Of a stretch of 64,000 bases of DNA, positions 51,662 to 62,623 are shown in pieces. Both the position numbers and the translations under genes were made by a program. The notes below the pieces were generated by a model. That model was not told the DNA's origin, ran no database searches, and saw only the letters and a program-made list of their open reading frames with translations. How positions within the stretch are numbered: position 1 is the stretch's first letter; every line of letters begins with the position of its first letter. This DNA is from Thermotogota bacterium. Lineage in GTDB: Bacteria; Thermotogota; Thermotogae; Petrotogales; Petrotogaceae. The DNA is taken from the NCBI GenBank assembly GCA_029780115.1, contig JAKOZG010000027.1, positions 124,001 to 188,000 on the forward strand. The letters are read 5' to 3'.

Positions 51662-53773
51662 GTGAAAACACAAATGAAAACAAAAGAAAAGTTACTTATT
51701 GGAATTATTTTTATTTTTTTTACGTCGTATGTTTTCTGTATTTATTTGGATTATGAGCCTCAGCAAAATGCAAATGTGATATTTTTGGAAACAAATAAAA
51801 AGTTCAATTATACTTTTAACGACTCAAAAACAGTTTATAAGTTTATATTTGAAGAAGATATTTTTGAAGATGCTGCTTATGAAATAGTAAAAGGCCCGAT
51901 TAAAGAAGTTTCAACTTCCAAAAATGTCATGGTGATTAAATTGTTATATCCTATAACTAATATAGACATTAAAGAAGATTCTATATTTTTTTATGGATAT
52001 GAGCCATATACATTCCAAAAAGTAAGTTTTAAAAAATTGAGATTAACAGATGCGATAGGATTAATTTTTGATTATGCTGGTTGGCATTGGATAAAGACAA
52101 GCGAGATACCCGATGTCGAATTTTCTGTTAACACTACTCAACTACATTTAGAGTACTTTTTAAGAATTTTAGAAGAGATTTATTCTTTAAACGCTGTTTT
52201 TTATGATGAGAATACGGTTTTTATTGGGAAAAATTCTAAAGTGTTTGAAAATGAATTACCAATTTTTATAGAAAGCAATTTAAAAAATCAGGGAGAAAAA
52301 AGTGAAATAAAATTTCTTGAGAAAGATGATGATCATGGAAAAGTTAGTAATACAGAAGTCAAAAATGATACTCAGCTATTCTTTTTTGAATCGGAATACG
52401 ATTTGTCACTATTGAAACAACTATTTGATTGTCGAGTGGTTGGGTTTGAGGGCAAATACTATGCGGTTCTAGCAGATATAAACGAAACCGAAAAGATCAA
52501 TGAATTAGTTGATTTCTTGAATAAAATACCTAAGGGGATAGTTAATGAATTAGAATTAGAAGAAGAAGACAATGAAAATAGAATTTCTGAAAAGTATATT
52601 GTGCTGAATTCTAACTACGATCTTTCATTTCTAAGCCAAGTAACAAGCGTTAAAGTATATACATTAGATAAAAATAATTATTTTCTTTTGGGTAATGAGT
52701 TATCTTTAAAAATTTCTGAAGAAATAAATAAATTAATAAATGTATCATTTTCTGAAAATGAAAATGATGTTCAAATTCCTGTAACTACTATAAGAAAAGA
52801 ACTTGCTGTTATAAATGCTAAAAATTCACCAATTTTTGATAAAATACTACTGAGTGAAAAAATAAACTATTCAAAACTAGAGAATCTTGATGATAAATCA
52901 ATATACATTTTAGAGTATGAAGAAGATAAAAGTGATTTGATAAAAGATATCAAAAATGCGGTAAGCGGCAATGAATTATATGGAGAAATTTATTTAAAAG
53001 ATTTGCTTTCTTACGTTGCAAAAACTGAAAAAATTAATATTATCTATGATTTCAATCAAAACAAAAAAATTATAGTAAATAATTTTGATTTAAAGATGGA
53101 AACGTTAATGCCTTATTTATTGTCTCAAGGTATAAATTATCATTATGTAGATGAAAATACTATTAGATTTTTTGAAAAAGGAAAATTATTAAAATTTGAA
53201 ATTTTTGTATTTTCAGGACAAAATATAGAAAAATTCTCAATAGAGGAACTTTATTTCCTAACTAAGCAAAATTTTGGAATTGATGGTATAATTAATAATA
53301 ATAAAGATAAGGCTTTTTTAGTTTCAAAGCCCGAAGTTTATGTAAATGAGGGAGATACAGCGACAATAAGATCCGTCATATCTGTTCCTGTGTTTGATGA
53401 AGAGGGAAAGATTTATTCTAAAATAGAATCAGGTTTCAAAATGGATGTAAACGGTACTTATGATACAATAACAAAAATGGTTAATACTCATTTAGAAATT
53501 AGTATAAGTGAACTAAAAAATGAACAAAAAAACATTATAGACGAAAGAAGTATAAAAAGTAATTTTATAATTCCAAGTGGGGGATTCATAAAAATTGGAG
53601 GTTTAAATTTTATAAGTTCAGTAAAAAAGGAAAAAGGTATCCCGATTCTAAAAGACATTCCGGTGTTAGGGAAACTTTTTTCTACCTATGAGACTACAGA
53701 GAGTATGTATGATTTGATAATAATAATAAGAGCGGAAGCGTTAAATCAACCAGATTTTGGTGATCATTTTTAA
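51662..53773 (+). CDS. Secretin (GspD/PilQ family)
   Basis: 703 aa. Signal peptide [21 protein letters not shown]-terminal N-domains with [20 protein letters not shown] (an STN/N0-like module, about residues 121-140) and repeated [11 protein letters not shown]-type segments, then a long acidic insertion. The secretin domain occupies about 525-700: [46 protein letters not shown] and [20 protein letters not shown] (the VPxLgdIPxLGxLF hallmark). It forms a ring in the outer membrane, here the toga. Start GTG 51662 or ATG 51674, both after AGGTAGGTG. Confidence 0.85.
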   Translation: MKTQMKTKEKLLIGIIFIFFTSYVFCIYLDYEPQQNANVIFLETNKKFNYTFNDSKTVYKFIFEEDIFEDAAYEIVKGPIKEVSTSKNVMVIKLLYPITNIDIKEDSIFFYGYEPYTFQKVSFKKLRLTDAIGLIFDYAGWHWIKTSEIPDVEFSVNTTQLHLEYFLRILEEIYSLNAVFYDENTVFIGKNSKVFENELPIFIESNLKNQGEKSEIKFLEKDDDHGKVSNTEVKNDTQLFFFESEYDLSLLKQLFDCRVVGFEGKYYAVLADINETEKINELVDFLNKIPKGIVNELELEEEDNENRISEKYIVLNSNYDLSFLSQVTSVKVYTLDKNNYFLLGNELSLKISEEINKLINVSFSENENDVQIPVTTIRKELAVINAKNSPIFDKILLSEKINYSKLENLDDKSIYILEYEEDKSDLIKDIKNAVSGNELYGEIYLKDLLSYVAKTEKINIIYDFNQNKKIIVNNFDLKMETLMPYLLSQGINYHYVDENTIRFFEKGKLLKFEIFVFSGQNIEKFSIEELYFLTKQNFGIDGIINNNKDKAFLVSKPEVYVNEGDTATIRSVISVPVFDEEGKIYSKIESGFKMDVNGTYDTITKMVNTHLEISISELKNEQKNIIDERSIKSNFIIPSGGFIKIGGLNFISSVKKEKGIPILKDIPVLGKLFSTYETTESMYDLIIIIRAEALNQPDFGDHF

Positions 53774-53802
53774 TCCGAGTTTAAATTTAAGGAGGCCTAA
53801 TA

Positions 53803-54618
53803 ATGGTAAGGGAACCGGTAGTTTGCGGGGCTTTTTATCCTTCGAATCCAGAACGATTAAAAATGATGCTTGCGGATTTTTTTGGAGAAGAATATGCTCC
53901 TGAATTAAATAAATTGATGCCGCCCAGTGGAGTGATAGTTCCACATGCAGGTTATGTTTATTCTGGAGCAACAGCTGCAAAAGCCTATAAAAAAGTATTT
54001 CAAGAAGGCAAAGCTAATCGAGTTTTTTTAATTGGTCCTAATCATACAGGATTAGGATCTCCTATATCAATTTATGAGAAAGGGAGTTGGAAAACGCCAC
54101 TAGGGTTGATAGAAGTAGATGATAAAACGTCAAAATATTTAATTGAAAAAATAAATCAACCTAACGATGAAATTGCTCATTTTAGAGAACATTCTTTAGA
54201 AGTTCAATTGCCTTTTCTTCAGTATATTTTAAATAATGATTTTCAAATAGTCCCTATATGTTTGATGGATCAAAGTCTTAAGACTGCCAAAAGGCTTGGA
54301 AAGATTATAAGAGAGATAATAGAAGAAGGAGATTTAATAGTTGCTTCTACTGATATGAACCATTATGAAAGTCATGAAAAAACGATAGAAAAAGACAATA
54401 AAATAATTGAAGCAATTAAAAATTTAGATCTGGAAGCAATGTATGACTCTATTCGGCGATATAATATATCAATGTGCGGATTTGGAACTGTTGCCACTGC
54501 TATAAGTGTTGGATTTACAAAAGTGGAGATAGTTGAACATATTACTAGTGGAGAAAAGAGTGGAGATTACCACGCGGTCGTAGGTTATTTATCAGGGGTT
54601 TTGAGTGGTCTTACATAA
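53803..54618 (+). CDS. amrB: AmmeMemoRadiSam system protein B (Memo family)
   Basis: 271 aa. VVCGAFYPSNPERLKMML at the start, VIVPHAGYVYSGATAAKAYK (about residues 46-65), LIGPNHTGLG, REHSLEVQLPFLQYIL and STDMNHYESH, then MCGFGTVATAI. These include the His and Cys residues lining the Memo pocket, similar to nonhaem-iron dioxygenase LigB. In bacteria it commonly occurs with AMMECR1 and a radical-SAM protein; neither is next to it here. Biochemical role unresolved. GGAGG before ATG. Confidence 0.88.
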   Translation: MVREPVVCGAFYPSNPERLKMMLADFFGEEYAPELNKLMPPSGVIVPHAGYVYSGATAAKAYKKVFQEGKANRVFLIGPNHTGLGSPISIYEKGSWKTPLGLIEVDDKTSKYLIEKINQPNDEIAHFREHSLEVQLPFLQYILNNDFQIVPICLMDQSLKTAKRLGKIIREIIEEGDLIVASTDMNHYESHEKTIEKDNKIIEAIKNLDLEAMYDSIRRYNISMCGFGTVATAISVGFTKVEIVEHITSGEKSGDYHAVVGYLSGVLSGLT

Positions 54619-54643
54619 AGCCAAAACTACGGAGGTGAATTTT

Positions 54644-54979
54644 ATGTTAATAGAAACAGAATATGGGACAATTGACATCAAGAATGATGTTATAAGAGAG
54701 TTGGTTTATAAAGCAGTAGTCGAATCTTATGGTGCCGTAGAAATGTACGGAAAATCAGGTTTCTTTGACAAAATACTAGGAAAAAGTGAAGAAAAAGGGA
54801 TAAATGTTTCTGAAGATGAAGAAAATCTAATTGTTGATTTATACTTGATTCTTGAATATGGTTTACCTATAAAAAAAGTCGCTCAAAACATCCAGGAAAA
54901 CGTTCATCACAGGGTTAAGACAATGTTAAACATCGAAAATTTAAAGGTGAACGTGAACGTCTCCGGTCTAAAATGCTAA
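54644..54979 (+). CDS. Asp23/Gls24 family protein
   Basis: 111 aa from ATG 54644, six nt after GGAGGTG. IETEYGTIDIKNDVIRELVY, then GINVSEDEENLIVDLYLILE, YGLPIKKVAQNIQENV and LNVNVSGLKC fit the Asp23 fold (yloU in Bacillus). It sits directly before the FakA/YloV gene, the conserved yloU-yloV order, suggesting a joint role in membrane lipid or envelope homeostasis. Confidence 0.88.
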   Translation: MLIETEYGTIDIKNDVIRELVYKAVVESYGAVEMYGKSGFFDKILGKSEEKGINVSEDEENLIVDLYLILEYGLPIKKVAQNIQENVHHRVKTMLNIENLKVNVNVSGLKC

Positions 54980-54994
54980 AAAAGGTGTATGGAA

Positions 54995-56668
54995 ATGAAA
55001 AAATATTTATATGCTAAAGATATATACCTTGCTATAAAAAAAGGAACCGAAGAATTAGCAAGGCATAAAGATGAAATTAATGTGTTGAACGTTTTTCCTG
55101 TACCTGATGGAGATACAGGAAGCAATATGTTAGCAGGCATGCTTGAGGCTTGTAAGTGGATGGATGCGGTTGAAAATAAAAACGACATGAAAGAAATGAT
55201 GGAAGCGCTTAGAAAAGGATTGCTTCTGGGCGCACGCGGTAATTCGGGAGTTATTTTGTCACAGATTTTTAGAGGAATAACAGAAGTTTTAGAAAGGAAG
55301 AAAAGAGTTACAACCCAAGATTTTTTAAAGGCATTGAATAGTGCAAAAGAAAGAGCGTATAATGCCGTCATGAAACCAGTTGAAGGAACTATGCTAACCT
55401 TGATTAGAAGGCTTACAGAAAAGTTGCAAGAGACAATGGCAGATGAAGAAGATTTTCTAAAGTTATTCGATGCAATTGTAGCCTATTCTTTTGAAATTGT
55501 TAAAGAAACTCCAAAATACTTAAAAAAATTAAGAGACGCAAATGTAGTAGATGCGGGAGCTAAGGGACTTGCTTATATCTTTAAAGGTATGAGAGATGCT
55601 ATCCACGGAGATGTAGAAGTAGACTTGAAATTTTTAGAAGAAGCAACTCCTGAACAAATAGCGAGGATTGCTTATGAGGAGTTAACATTCCAATATTGTA
55701 CCGAGGGAATTGTGAAATTTTACAAACCCCCGATAAAGAAAAGTGATTCGGAGAGCATCAGAGCCTTTCTTGAAAGTATAGGTGATTCAATAGTCTTAGT
55801 CAATCAGGATGATATGTTAAAATTCCATATACATACTAATCGTCCAGGAGCTGTTTTCGAAAAGGTTCTAGAATATGGTGAGTTGATGAAAGTTAAAGTT
55901 GACAACATGAAAAGTCAACATACACACGTTTTGGAAGAACAAAAAGAGTTACAAGCTTCTTCGGAGAAAATAGAACATGCATTAGTTGGGGAATACATTA
56001 ATTCAAACAATAAGAACTGGGGAGTAGTCGCGGTTTCACCAGGGAAAGGTATAACTCAAATCTTCAAGAGTTTGGGGGTAAATGAAATTGTAGCAGGGGG
56101 TCAAACAGTTAATCCAAGTGTTAAAGATATTGCTGATGCAGTGAATAGACTTCCACATAAGAAAGTTATAATACTCCCAAATAATCCAAACGTTATTATG
56201 ACTGCTGAGAAAGTTTCTGAACTTACAGATAAGAAAATAGTAGTAATTCCTACAAAGCATGTTCAAGAAGGAATAAGTGCCATGCTTGGATTTGATGATA
56301 ATCTTGAAGAGGAAGAGTTAGTGGAGTCTATGATGAGTTACGTTAAATCTATAGTGCCTATAAATGTCACATATGCCATAAGGGATTCTCAAATCGATGG
56401 TGAAAAAATAAAAAAAGGCGAATACTTAATATTTGTTGGTAAAGATTTAAAAGCACATAGTAAGAATGTATACAAGGAAACAGAAAAAATACTTGAAGAA
56501 TTGATAAAAAAAGGATATCAAATTGTTACCATTATCTATGGAGAAGGTGCCAATAAAGAAAAAATAGATGAAATCGTTAAAAATTTAACGAAAAAATATC
56601 CCAACATTGAAATAGAAATACATGATGGTGGTCAAAAACATTATCCACTTTTAATATCTGTAGAATAA
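54995..56668 (+). CDS. fakA: Fatty-acid kinase A-like protein (YloV: DAK2 plus DegV-like domains)
   Basis: 557 aa from ATG 54995, seven nt after AAAGGTG; ATG 54989 is too close. The DAK2 kinase domain has [20 protein letters not shown] (about residues 31-50; aspartates bind Mg-ATP) and [20 protein letters not shown] (about 71-90). A middle domain with [19 protein letters not shown] follows, and the C-terminal part contains [20 protein letters not shown] and [14 protein letters not shown]. Family: phosphorylates fatty acids held by FakB for phospholipid synthesis. No fakB is in the window. Confidence 0.9.
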   Translation: MKKYLYAKDIYLAIKKGTEELARHKDEINVLNVFPVPDGDTGSNMLAGMLEACKWMDAVENKNDMKEMMEALRKGLLLGARGNSGVILSQIFRGITEVLERKKRVTTQDFLKALNSAKERAYNAVMKPVEGTMLTLIRRLTEKLQETMADEEDFLKLFDAIVAYSFEIVKETPKYLKKLRDANVVDAGAKGLAYIFKGMRDAIHGDVEVDLKFLEEATPEQIARIAYEELTFQYCTEGIVKFYKPPIKKSDSESIRAFLESIGDSIVLVNQDDMLKFHIHTNRPGAVFEKVLEYGELMKVKVDNMKSQHTHVLEEQKELQASSEKIEHALVGEYINSNNKNWGVVAVSPGKGITQIFKSLGVNEIVAGGQTVNPSVKDIADAVNRLPHKKVIILPNNPNVIMTAEKVSELTDKKIVVIPTKHVQEGISAMLGFDDNLEEEELVESMMSYVKSIVPINVTYAIRDSQIDGEKIKKGEYLIFVGKDLKAHSKNVYKETEKILEELIKKGYQIVTIIYGEGANKEKIDEIVKNLTKKYPNIEIEIHDGGQKHYPLLISVE

Positions 56669-56684
56669 TGGAGGCATAATAAAA

Positions 56685-57548
56685 TTGTTCATTCAAGATG
56701 TGATCATGACTTTAGAAAAGTTTTGGTCAGAATTAGATTGTATCATAGATCAACCTTATGATTTAGAGATGGGGGCAGGTACATACAGCCCCTCTACTTT
56801 TTTTAAGTCTTTAGGCAACAATATATGGCGTGTTGCATATGCTCAGCCTTGTAGAAGACCGACTGATGGAAGATATGGAGAAAATCCAAATAGAATGCAA
56901 AGATTTTATCAATATCAAGTAATTTTGAAACCTTCTCCCGAAGATGTTCAAAATATTTATCTTGATTCTTTAGGAGTTTTGGGGATAGATCCTAGAGAAC
57001 ACGATGTAAGATTTGTGGAAGATAACTGGGAATCACCAACTTTGGGGGCTTGGGGTGTTGGATGGGAAGTATGGCTTGATGGTATGGAAATAACCCAATT
57101 TACTTATTTTCAGCAAATGGGAGGAATTCCCTTAGGGTACATACCTGTGGAAATTACTTATGGTATTGAAAGAATAGCAATGTACTTACAAGGTTTAGAT
57201 AATGTTTATGAAACTAAATGGAATGCAAATGTCAAATATAAGGAATTATACAAAGAAAATGAAAAACAATTTTCGTACTATAATTTTGAAATAGCCGATA
57301 CAGAAATGCTTAAAACTCTGTATGCTCTATATAAAAAAGAATTCAGCAATCTTTTGAATTGCAATTTATATCTACCTGCTTATGATTATATGATAAAATG
57401 CGCACATGTTTTTAACCTATTAGATGCACGAAATGCTATAGGGGTGAATGAACGACAAAAATATATTTTAGATATAAGAGATATGGCGAAGAGATGTGCT
57501 AATTTTTATCTTGAAAGTTTAAATATGGAGGTTGTCGATTTTGAATAA
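56685..57548 (+). CDS. glyQ: Glycyl-tRNA synthetase, alpha subunit
   Basis: 287 aa. [75 protein letters not shown] and [11 protein letters not shown] are all hallmarks. It is the catalytic class II subunit of the alpha2-beta2 bacterial enzyme. TTG start at 56685, ten nt after GGAGG; ATG 56706 would also fit. Followed by glyS with an overlap of a few nt. Confidence 0.96.
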   Translation: MFIQDVIMTLEKFWSELDCIIDQPYDLEMGAGTYSPSTFFKSLGNNIWRVAYAQPCRRPTDGRYGENPNRMQRFYQYQVILKPSPEDVQNIYLDSLGVLGIDPREHDVRFVEDNWESPTLGAWGVGWEVWLDGMEITQFTYFQQMGGIPLGYIPVEITYGIERIAMYLQGLDNVYETKWNANVKYKELYKENEKQFSYYNFEIADTEMLKTLYALYKKEFSNLLNCNLYLPAYDYMIKCAHVFNLLDARNAIGVNERQKYILDIRDMAKRCANFYLESLNMEVVDFE

Positions 57549-59607
57549 AGCTTTATTTGAAATAGGTGTTGAGGATCTTCCGCCGACTGAATTTGATAAT
57601 ATAATTGAACAACTTGACTCAAATCTTAGAGAATCTTTAAAGAAGAGCAATATCACTTTTGATAAATTGGAGATTTTTATAACTCCAAGAAGATTTGGGG
57701 TATACATAGAAGGTTTACCTTTAAAACAGCCAGACCAAAAGGAGGAGAGAAAGGGTCCACCCAAAAGCATTTGTTTTAACGAACAAAATCAATCTACAAA
57801 AGCTCTGGAAGGTTTTGCGAAAAGTGTTGGGGTACCCTTAGAAGAGATAAGATTCAAAGATTTTAATGGTTCAGATTACGCATACGCAGAGCTTGTTAAA
57901 AAAGGTGAATCTACTAAAAAAGTCTTAGAAAACATAATTCCTGAAGTTATTACAAAAATGACATTTAAAAAACCGATGAGATGGGGAACGGGAGAATTTT
58001 CCTTTGTTAGACCAGTTCATTGGATATTAGGTCTATACAATGGCGAAATACTCTCTTTCGAGATATTTGGCAAAAAATCGTCGAATATAAGTTATGGTCA
58101 CAGATTCTTCGGTGAAAAAATCGTTGTAAATCGCATAGATAATTTTTTTGATCAGCTTAGAAACCAAAATGTAATCCCTTTTTATGAAGAAAGAATCCAA
58201 CAAATAAAAAAAGAAATAGAAAGGTTAGAAAAAGAGAATAAAATTACCATATTTATTCAACAACACAAAGATCTGGTAGAAGAAATTGCAAAAATGACAG
58301 AGTTTCCAACAGCAGTCTTAGGAAGTTTTAACGAAAAAAATTTGTTCTTACCTCCAGAAATTGTAACAGTTACTATAAAGCATCATCAAAGAAGTTTTGT
58401 GGCATTCAAAAACGGAAAGTTATTAAATATATTTATATCTTTCCAAGATGGTTTTGGAAGGGAACAAAACGTTATAAATGGATACACTAGGGTTATTAAT
58501 GCGAGATTAGATGATGCAGCTTTCTATTTTGAGGACGACTTGAAAGTAGACATTGAAGAAAGGTTGACAGAGCTTTCTGAAATTACATATCAAAGAGAAC
58601 TTGGAAGCTACCGGGATAAAGTAGAGCGTATTTCAAGGATTTCAGAGAAAATAGCCCAGATGTTAAATTTTAAAAATCTAAGTACGGTTAAAAGAGCCGG
58701 GTTATTGTGTAAAATTGATATTCCATCAAAGGTTGTATATGAATTTCCAGAACTTCAAGGAGTAATGGGAAGGATATATCTCCAGCATAAAGGTGAAGAA
58801 GAAGATGTATATATAACAGCTGAAGAACACTATAAACCAATTTCAGAAAATGATGAAATTTCAACAAATCTTATATCAAATATTGTATCCTTATCAGATA
58901 GACTCGATGATTTAGTTGGTTATTTTGGTATAAACAAAATACCTACCGGCTCAAAAGATCCTTTTGGATTAAGAAGAAAGACTTTTGGAATATTGAGAAT
59001 ATTGATATCTCTTGAATGGGATCTCGATCTTAATAATTTGTTTAATATTGCTCAGCAAACGTATTTAGAAACTAACAGACAAGACGTATCTTTAAAGGGG
59101 AAAGAAGAAGTTTTAAAAGATTTTGTAGATCATAGATTGGCTACAATACTTGAAAAAGAAGATATTTCTAAAGAGGCAATAAATGCAGTATTAATAAATT
59201 CATATAAACCTCTTAGAGCTTATTTATCTGCTAAGGCGTTAGATGAATTTTTAAAGAAAGAAGAATTCCAAGACTTTTTAATAGCATTCCAAAGGGTTAA
59301 TAATATTTCAAAAAACCATAATAGTTTAAACTATCAAGGAAGACTATTTATAGAGGAAGAAGAAAAAATATTATTTCAAAAATACCTTGATGTGAAATCT
59401 CGTTTTGAAGAACATATAAAAAAATTAGATTATTCAGGAGCAATAGAAACGCTTCTTTCTTTGAAAGAAAATATAGATAGATATTTTGATCATGTTTTCG
59501 TTATGTCAGAAGACGAAGCAATTAGATTAAACAGACTAGGTTTTTTAAAAAATTTAGCAATGCTTTTTTATGAGATCGGTGATATTGAAAAATTATACAA
59601 AGGGTAA
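57541..59607 (+). CDS. glyS: Glycyl-tRNA synthetase, beta subunit
   Basis: 688 aa from TTG 57541, nine nt after GGAGG; TTG 57532 abuts that site. [20 protein letters not shown] (GTEELPP-type opening), [19 protein letters not shown] (about residues 144-162), [38 protein letters not shown] and [12 protein letters not shown] with [10 protein letters not shown], then an HD-like and C-terminal anticodon-binding domain. It binds tRNA-Gly; a tRNA-Gly gene is also in this window. Confidence 0.96.
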   Translation: MNKALFEIGVEDLPPTEFDNIIEQLDSNLRESLKKSNITFDKLEIFITPRRFGVYIEGLPLKQPDQKEERKGPPKSICFNEQNQSTKALEGFAKSVGVPLEEIRFKDFNGSDYAYAELVKKGESTKKVLENIIPEVITKMTFKKPMRWGTGEFSFVRPVHWILGLYNGEILSFEIFGKKSSNISYGHRFFGEKIVVNRIDNFFDQLRNQNVIPFYEERIQQIKKEIERLEKENKITIFIQQHKDLVEEIAKMTEFPTAVLGSFNEKNLFLPPEIVTVTIKHHQRSFVAFKNGKLLNIFISFQDGFGREQNVINGYTRVINARLDDAAFYFEDDLKVDIEERLTELSEITYQRELGSYRDKVERISRISEKIAQMLNFKNLSTVKRAGLLCKIDIPSKVVYEFPELQGVMGRIYLQHKGEEEDVYITAEEHYKPISENDEISTNLISNIVSLSDRLDDLVGYFGINKIPTGSKDPFGLRRKTFGILRILISLEWDLDLNNLFNIAQQTYLETNRQDVSLKGKEEVLKDFVDHRLATILEKEDISKEAINAVLINSYKPLRAYLSAKALDEFLKKEEFQDFLIAFQRVNNISKNHNSLNYQGRLFIEEEEKILFQKYLDVKSRFEEHIKKLDYSGAIETLLSLKENIDRYFDHVFVMSEDEAIRLNRLGFLKNLAMLFYEIGDIEKLYKG

Positions 59608-59666
59608 AAATAAATTTTAATTATAACAATTTTATATGAATAGAAAGATAAGGTGTGCATAGAATA

Positions 59667-60773
59667 ATGGATTTACTGTACTATGAAAATTTTAAAAATT
59701 GTGGATACTTTGTACCTACTTATAAGAGGCAAGGAATCTATTTTAATGTGAATATTGAAGAAATAGATGTTCAAGCAAATTATGAGAGTATAAATGATGA
59801 TGTTGTCAAAATAAGCAGATTAGGTAATAATTTCAAAAAAACTTATTGGCTACATATATATGCAGTATATAGGTATTTTGAAGAAAAAAATATTCCTATA
59901 AAAAGGATAGTTTTGGAGACATCTAATGCAAGTTATGAAGTAACGCCAAGTGATATTATTTTAAGAGAAAAATGGATAAAAAAAGACTTTAACAATCTTA
60001 AAAAGGCATCTAAATCACATGGATCACATTGTAAGTTTTGTAAAATTAAAAAAGCATGTCACCTTGAATTTTTAGAAGAGGGTGATTTATCTGTAGTTCC
60101 TAATTTCAGTCAGAATCTAATTAAAGAGCTAAAATCGATGGAATTGGATCCCGTATTAATAGTAAAGACTAATCAGATAGAAAAGATGGATCGAAAATTT
60201 AGAAAACCGCTTTACAATCTTAAATCTTTGTTAGAAGATAAGATTATATCTCTAGAAAAATTTGATTTTCCAGAAGATTATATAGTCTTTGATGTAGAAA
60301 GTTACATGAGAAAAGATTTTTTATTTGGATTTTTAGAAAATGACAAATATATTCCTTTTTTTCTAGGCAACAACGAAGCAAAAGTTGTTAAAGTTATGAT
60401 ATCTTATTTATCTTCTAAGAATAAAACGCTTTTACATTATGACAAAAGTGATATTATAGCCCTAGAAAAGATAGGTAATAGATATCCTGAATTTAGGAAA
60501 AAAATCAACAAAATAATCGCAAATTCTTTAGACTTATATGAAGTAATAAGTAAAAATTATACACTGCCGGTTGTTTCCTATTCTTTAAAAGATATAAGTA
60601 AGTATTTTGGTTATCAATGGAATACTGAACTTAATGGATTTGCTGTCATTTTAGAATATCGATTATACTTAAAAGGTGATAAGGAATCTTTAGAAAGAAT
60701 TTTTAAGTATAATGAAGAAGATTGCAGAGCTACCAAATGGATAGTTGATCAATTAGTTTCTCTAAATAAATAG
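59667..60773 (+). CDS. TM0106-type RecB-like / RNase H-fold nuclease
   Basis: 368 aa from ATG 59667, about 11 nt after AAGGTG. The centre has a cysteine cluster HGSHCKFCKIKKACH (about residues 118-132), as in RecB-family 4Fe-4S nucleases, and the C-terminal half is an RNase H-fold exonuclease: DYIVFDVESYM (first Asp/Glu, about 209), LLHYDKSDIIALEKI and YNEEDCRATKWIVDQL (last Asp, about 352). This domain pair matches the TM0106/YprB-like putative nucleases named from Thermotoga. The N-terminal RecB core is short, so the second domain is probably the active one. DNA or RNA target unknown. Confidence 0.78.
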   Translation: MDLLYYENFKNCGYFVPTYKRQGIYFNVNIEEIDVQANYESINDDVVKISRLGNNFKKTYWLHIYAVYRYFEEKNIPIKRIVLETSNASYEVTPSDIILREKWIKKDFNNLKKASKSHGSHCKFCKIKKACHLEFLEEGDLSVVPNFSQNLIKELKSMELDPVLIVKTNQIEKMDRKFRKPLYNLKSLLEDKIISLEKFDFPEDYIVFDVESYMRKDFLFGFLENDKYIPFFLGNNEAKVVKVMISYLSSKNKTLLHYDKSDIIALEKIGNRYPEFRKKINKIIANSLDLYEVISKNYTLPVVSYSLKDISKYFGYQWNTELNGFAVILEYRLYLKGDKESLERIFKYNEEDCRATKWIVDQLVSLNK

Positions 60774-60785
60774 GAGTGAAAATAG

Positions 60786-61328
60786 TTGAAAGATTTATGG
60801 GATTTATTTAGAGTATTTGCTCAAATAGGAGCACTGACTTTTGGTGGAGGATATGCAATGCTTCCAATAATTCAAGAAGAAATTGTAAATAAACGAGGCT
60901 GGGCAACTGATGAAGAAATACTAGATTATTACGCAATAGGTCAAAGTACTCCAGGAATAATAGCTGTAAATACGGCCACTTTTATTGGATACAAAAGAAA
61001 AGGAATTATAGGAGCCATCGTGGCAACATTAGGGATGATTTTTCCGTCTATTGTTATTATCACTATCATAGCCGTTTTTTTTGACCAATTTGAAAATTAT
61101 CAGATTGTTCAACATGCTTTTGCCGGGATTAGAGTTGCTGTCGCTGCTCTTATACTAAATGCTATAGTTACTATGTGGCAAAAAGCAGTGAAAGATTATA
61201 TAGGAATAATTATTTTTTTAGTTTCATTCTTTGTTGTTGCGTTTTTGGACGTTTCTCCTATATGGGTGGTAATAATTTCGTTCATAGTTGGAATAATTAT
61301 TAAGCATAAAAAGGTAGATTCAAAGTGA
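60786..61328 (+). CDS. Chromate transporter, short-chain subunit 1
   Basis: 180 aa, five to six helices. FAQIGALTFGGGYAMLPIIQ (FxxxGxxxFGGG, about residues 9-28), YYAIGQSTPGIIAVNTATFI (about 48-67) and AFAGIRVAVAALI match the CHR domain. Paired short proteins together equal one long ChrA antiporter. TTG start with AGGAGTG. Overlaps the partner by 4 nt. Chromate may not be the natural substrate. Confidence 0.9.
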   Translation: MKDLWDLFRVFAQIGALTFGGGYAMLPIIQEEIVNKRGWATDEEILDYYAIGQSTPGIIAVNTATFIGYKRKGIIGAIVATLGMIFPSIVIITIIAVFFDQFENYQIVQHAFAGIRVAVAALILNAIVTMWQKAVKDYIGIIIFLVSFFVVAFLDVSPIWVVIISFIVGIIIKHKKVDSK

Positions 61329-61888
61329 TCTATATAAAATTATTCTTTACTTTTTTTAAGATTGGACTATTTGCTATTGGTGGAGGATTAGCTACCATTC
61401 CTTTTCTACAAGAATTGGTTGATAAATATGGATGGATAACCTCCCATGAATTATTAGATATAATAGCTATCTCTGAATCAACGCCAGGACCTATAGGCAT
61501 AAATGCCGCAACTTATGTTGGATACAAGACAGGTGGTGTTTTCGGTGGAATAATAGCTACTCTAGGAATAGTTACACCATCTGTTATAATTATTACACTA
61601 ATAGCCAGTTATTTTGGGAAAGTTCATGAAAAACCTGTAGTGCAACATGGTTTTTATGCTTTAAGACCAGCAGTTATAGGATTAATTGGTGCAGCAGGCT
61701 TTGAGGTCTTTAAAATAGCACTTTTTAACTTAGACTTATTTTTCCAAACAAATAGTTTTTTAAGTTTATTCAATTTCAAAGCAATAATTTTATTTGGAAT
61801 AATTATGCTTTTGATGAAAAGATTTAAGATGCATCCTGTTGTATATATTGGAATAGCCGCTTTAGTCGGGATAATTTTTAAGTATTGA
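61325..61888 (+). CDS. Chromate transporter, short-chain subunit 2
   Basis: 187 aa. FFKIGLFAIGGGLATIPFLQ, AISESTPGPIGINAATYVGY and HGFYALRPAVIGLIGAAG repeat the CHR pattern of its partner. GTG start at 61325 overlaps the previous stop by 4 nt (GTGA), so the two are made together, likely as an inverted-topology pair in the inner membrane. Confidence 0.9.
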   Translation: MIYIKLFFTFFKIGLFAIGGGLATIPFLQELVDKYGWITSHELLDIIAISESTPGPIGINAATYVGYKTGGVFGGIIATLGIVTPSVIIITLIASYFGKVHEKPVVQHGFYALRPAVIGLIGAAGFEVFKIALFNLDLFFQTNSFLSLFNFKAIILFGIIMLLMKRFKMHPVVYIGIAALVGIIFKY

Positions 61889-61923
61889 AGTATGCAAGAA
61901 TAAGATATGAAATGAGGGTTAAT

Positions 61924-62616
61924 ATGAAAAAGGGTGTTTTGATAGTACTTGAATCAGGTACGGATGCAAGTGGTAAAGCCACTCAAGCAGAGTTGCTTTA
62001 TAAAAGGCTTATCCATGAAAAAGAAGAAGTAATAAAAGTTGAATTTCCCAATTACAAGAGTGCATCCTCCAGTTTAATAAAAATGTATCTCAGAGGAGAT
62101 TTTGGAGAAGATGCAGAATCTATTAATCCGTATGCTGCTTCTGCTTTTTTTGCAGTGGATAGATACGCAACATATAATCTAGAATTAAAGAGCTTTTACG
62201 AAAAAGGTGGCATGATAATTGCCGATAGATACACAACTTCAAATATGATCTATCAATCATCAAAGTTTGAAACAAAAGATGAAAAAGACTACTTTTTGGA
62301 TTGGCTGTGGGATTTAGAGTTCAACAAATTTACCTTACCAGTTCCTTCTCTAGTTATTTTTCTTGATATTCCACCGGAGATAAGCATCGAGTTGCTAAAG
62401 AATAGAGAAAAGAAAGTGGAAGGTATTGGCAAAAAAGATATACATGAACAAAATATCGATTACATATACAAAACTTATCAAAATGCAATGTATGTAGCTT
62501 CAAAATATAGTTGGCACATAATTAATTGTTTAAGAAATGATGGCGAACTAAAAACGATAGAAGAGATTCATGAAGAAGTTTATAAGATATGCAAAAATAT
62601 GATCAATAGAAGGTAA
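61924..62616 (+). CDS. tmk: dTMP kinase-like deoxynucleotide kinase
   Basis: 230 aa from ATG 61924, after GAGGGTTA. P-loop GTDASGKATQAELLYKRL (residues 11-28) with TDASGK instead of the common LDGxGK; then KVEFPNYKSASSSLIKMYL, AVDRYATYNLELKSFY and IIADRYTTSNMIYQSSKF (the DRY-T motif), and a lid KNREKKVEGIGKKDIHEQN. The long 'ESGTDxSGKATQ...FPNYK' form is the one seen in many clostridial thymidylate kinases. Converts dTMP to dTDP; whether a second Tmk exists elsewhere is unknown. Confidence 0.85.
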   Translation: MKKGVLIVLESGTDASGKATQAELLYKRLIHEKEEVIKVEFPNYKSASSSLIKMYLRGDFGEDAESINPYAASAFFAVDRYATYNLELKSFYEKGGMIIADRYTTSNMIYQSSKFETKDEKDYFLDWLWDLEFNKFTLPVPSLVIFLDIPPEISIELLKNREKKVEGIGKKDIHEQNIDYIYKTYQNAMYVASKYSWHIINCLRNDGELKTIEEIHEEVYKICKNMINRR

Positions 62617-62623
62617 TAGAACT

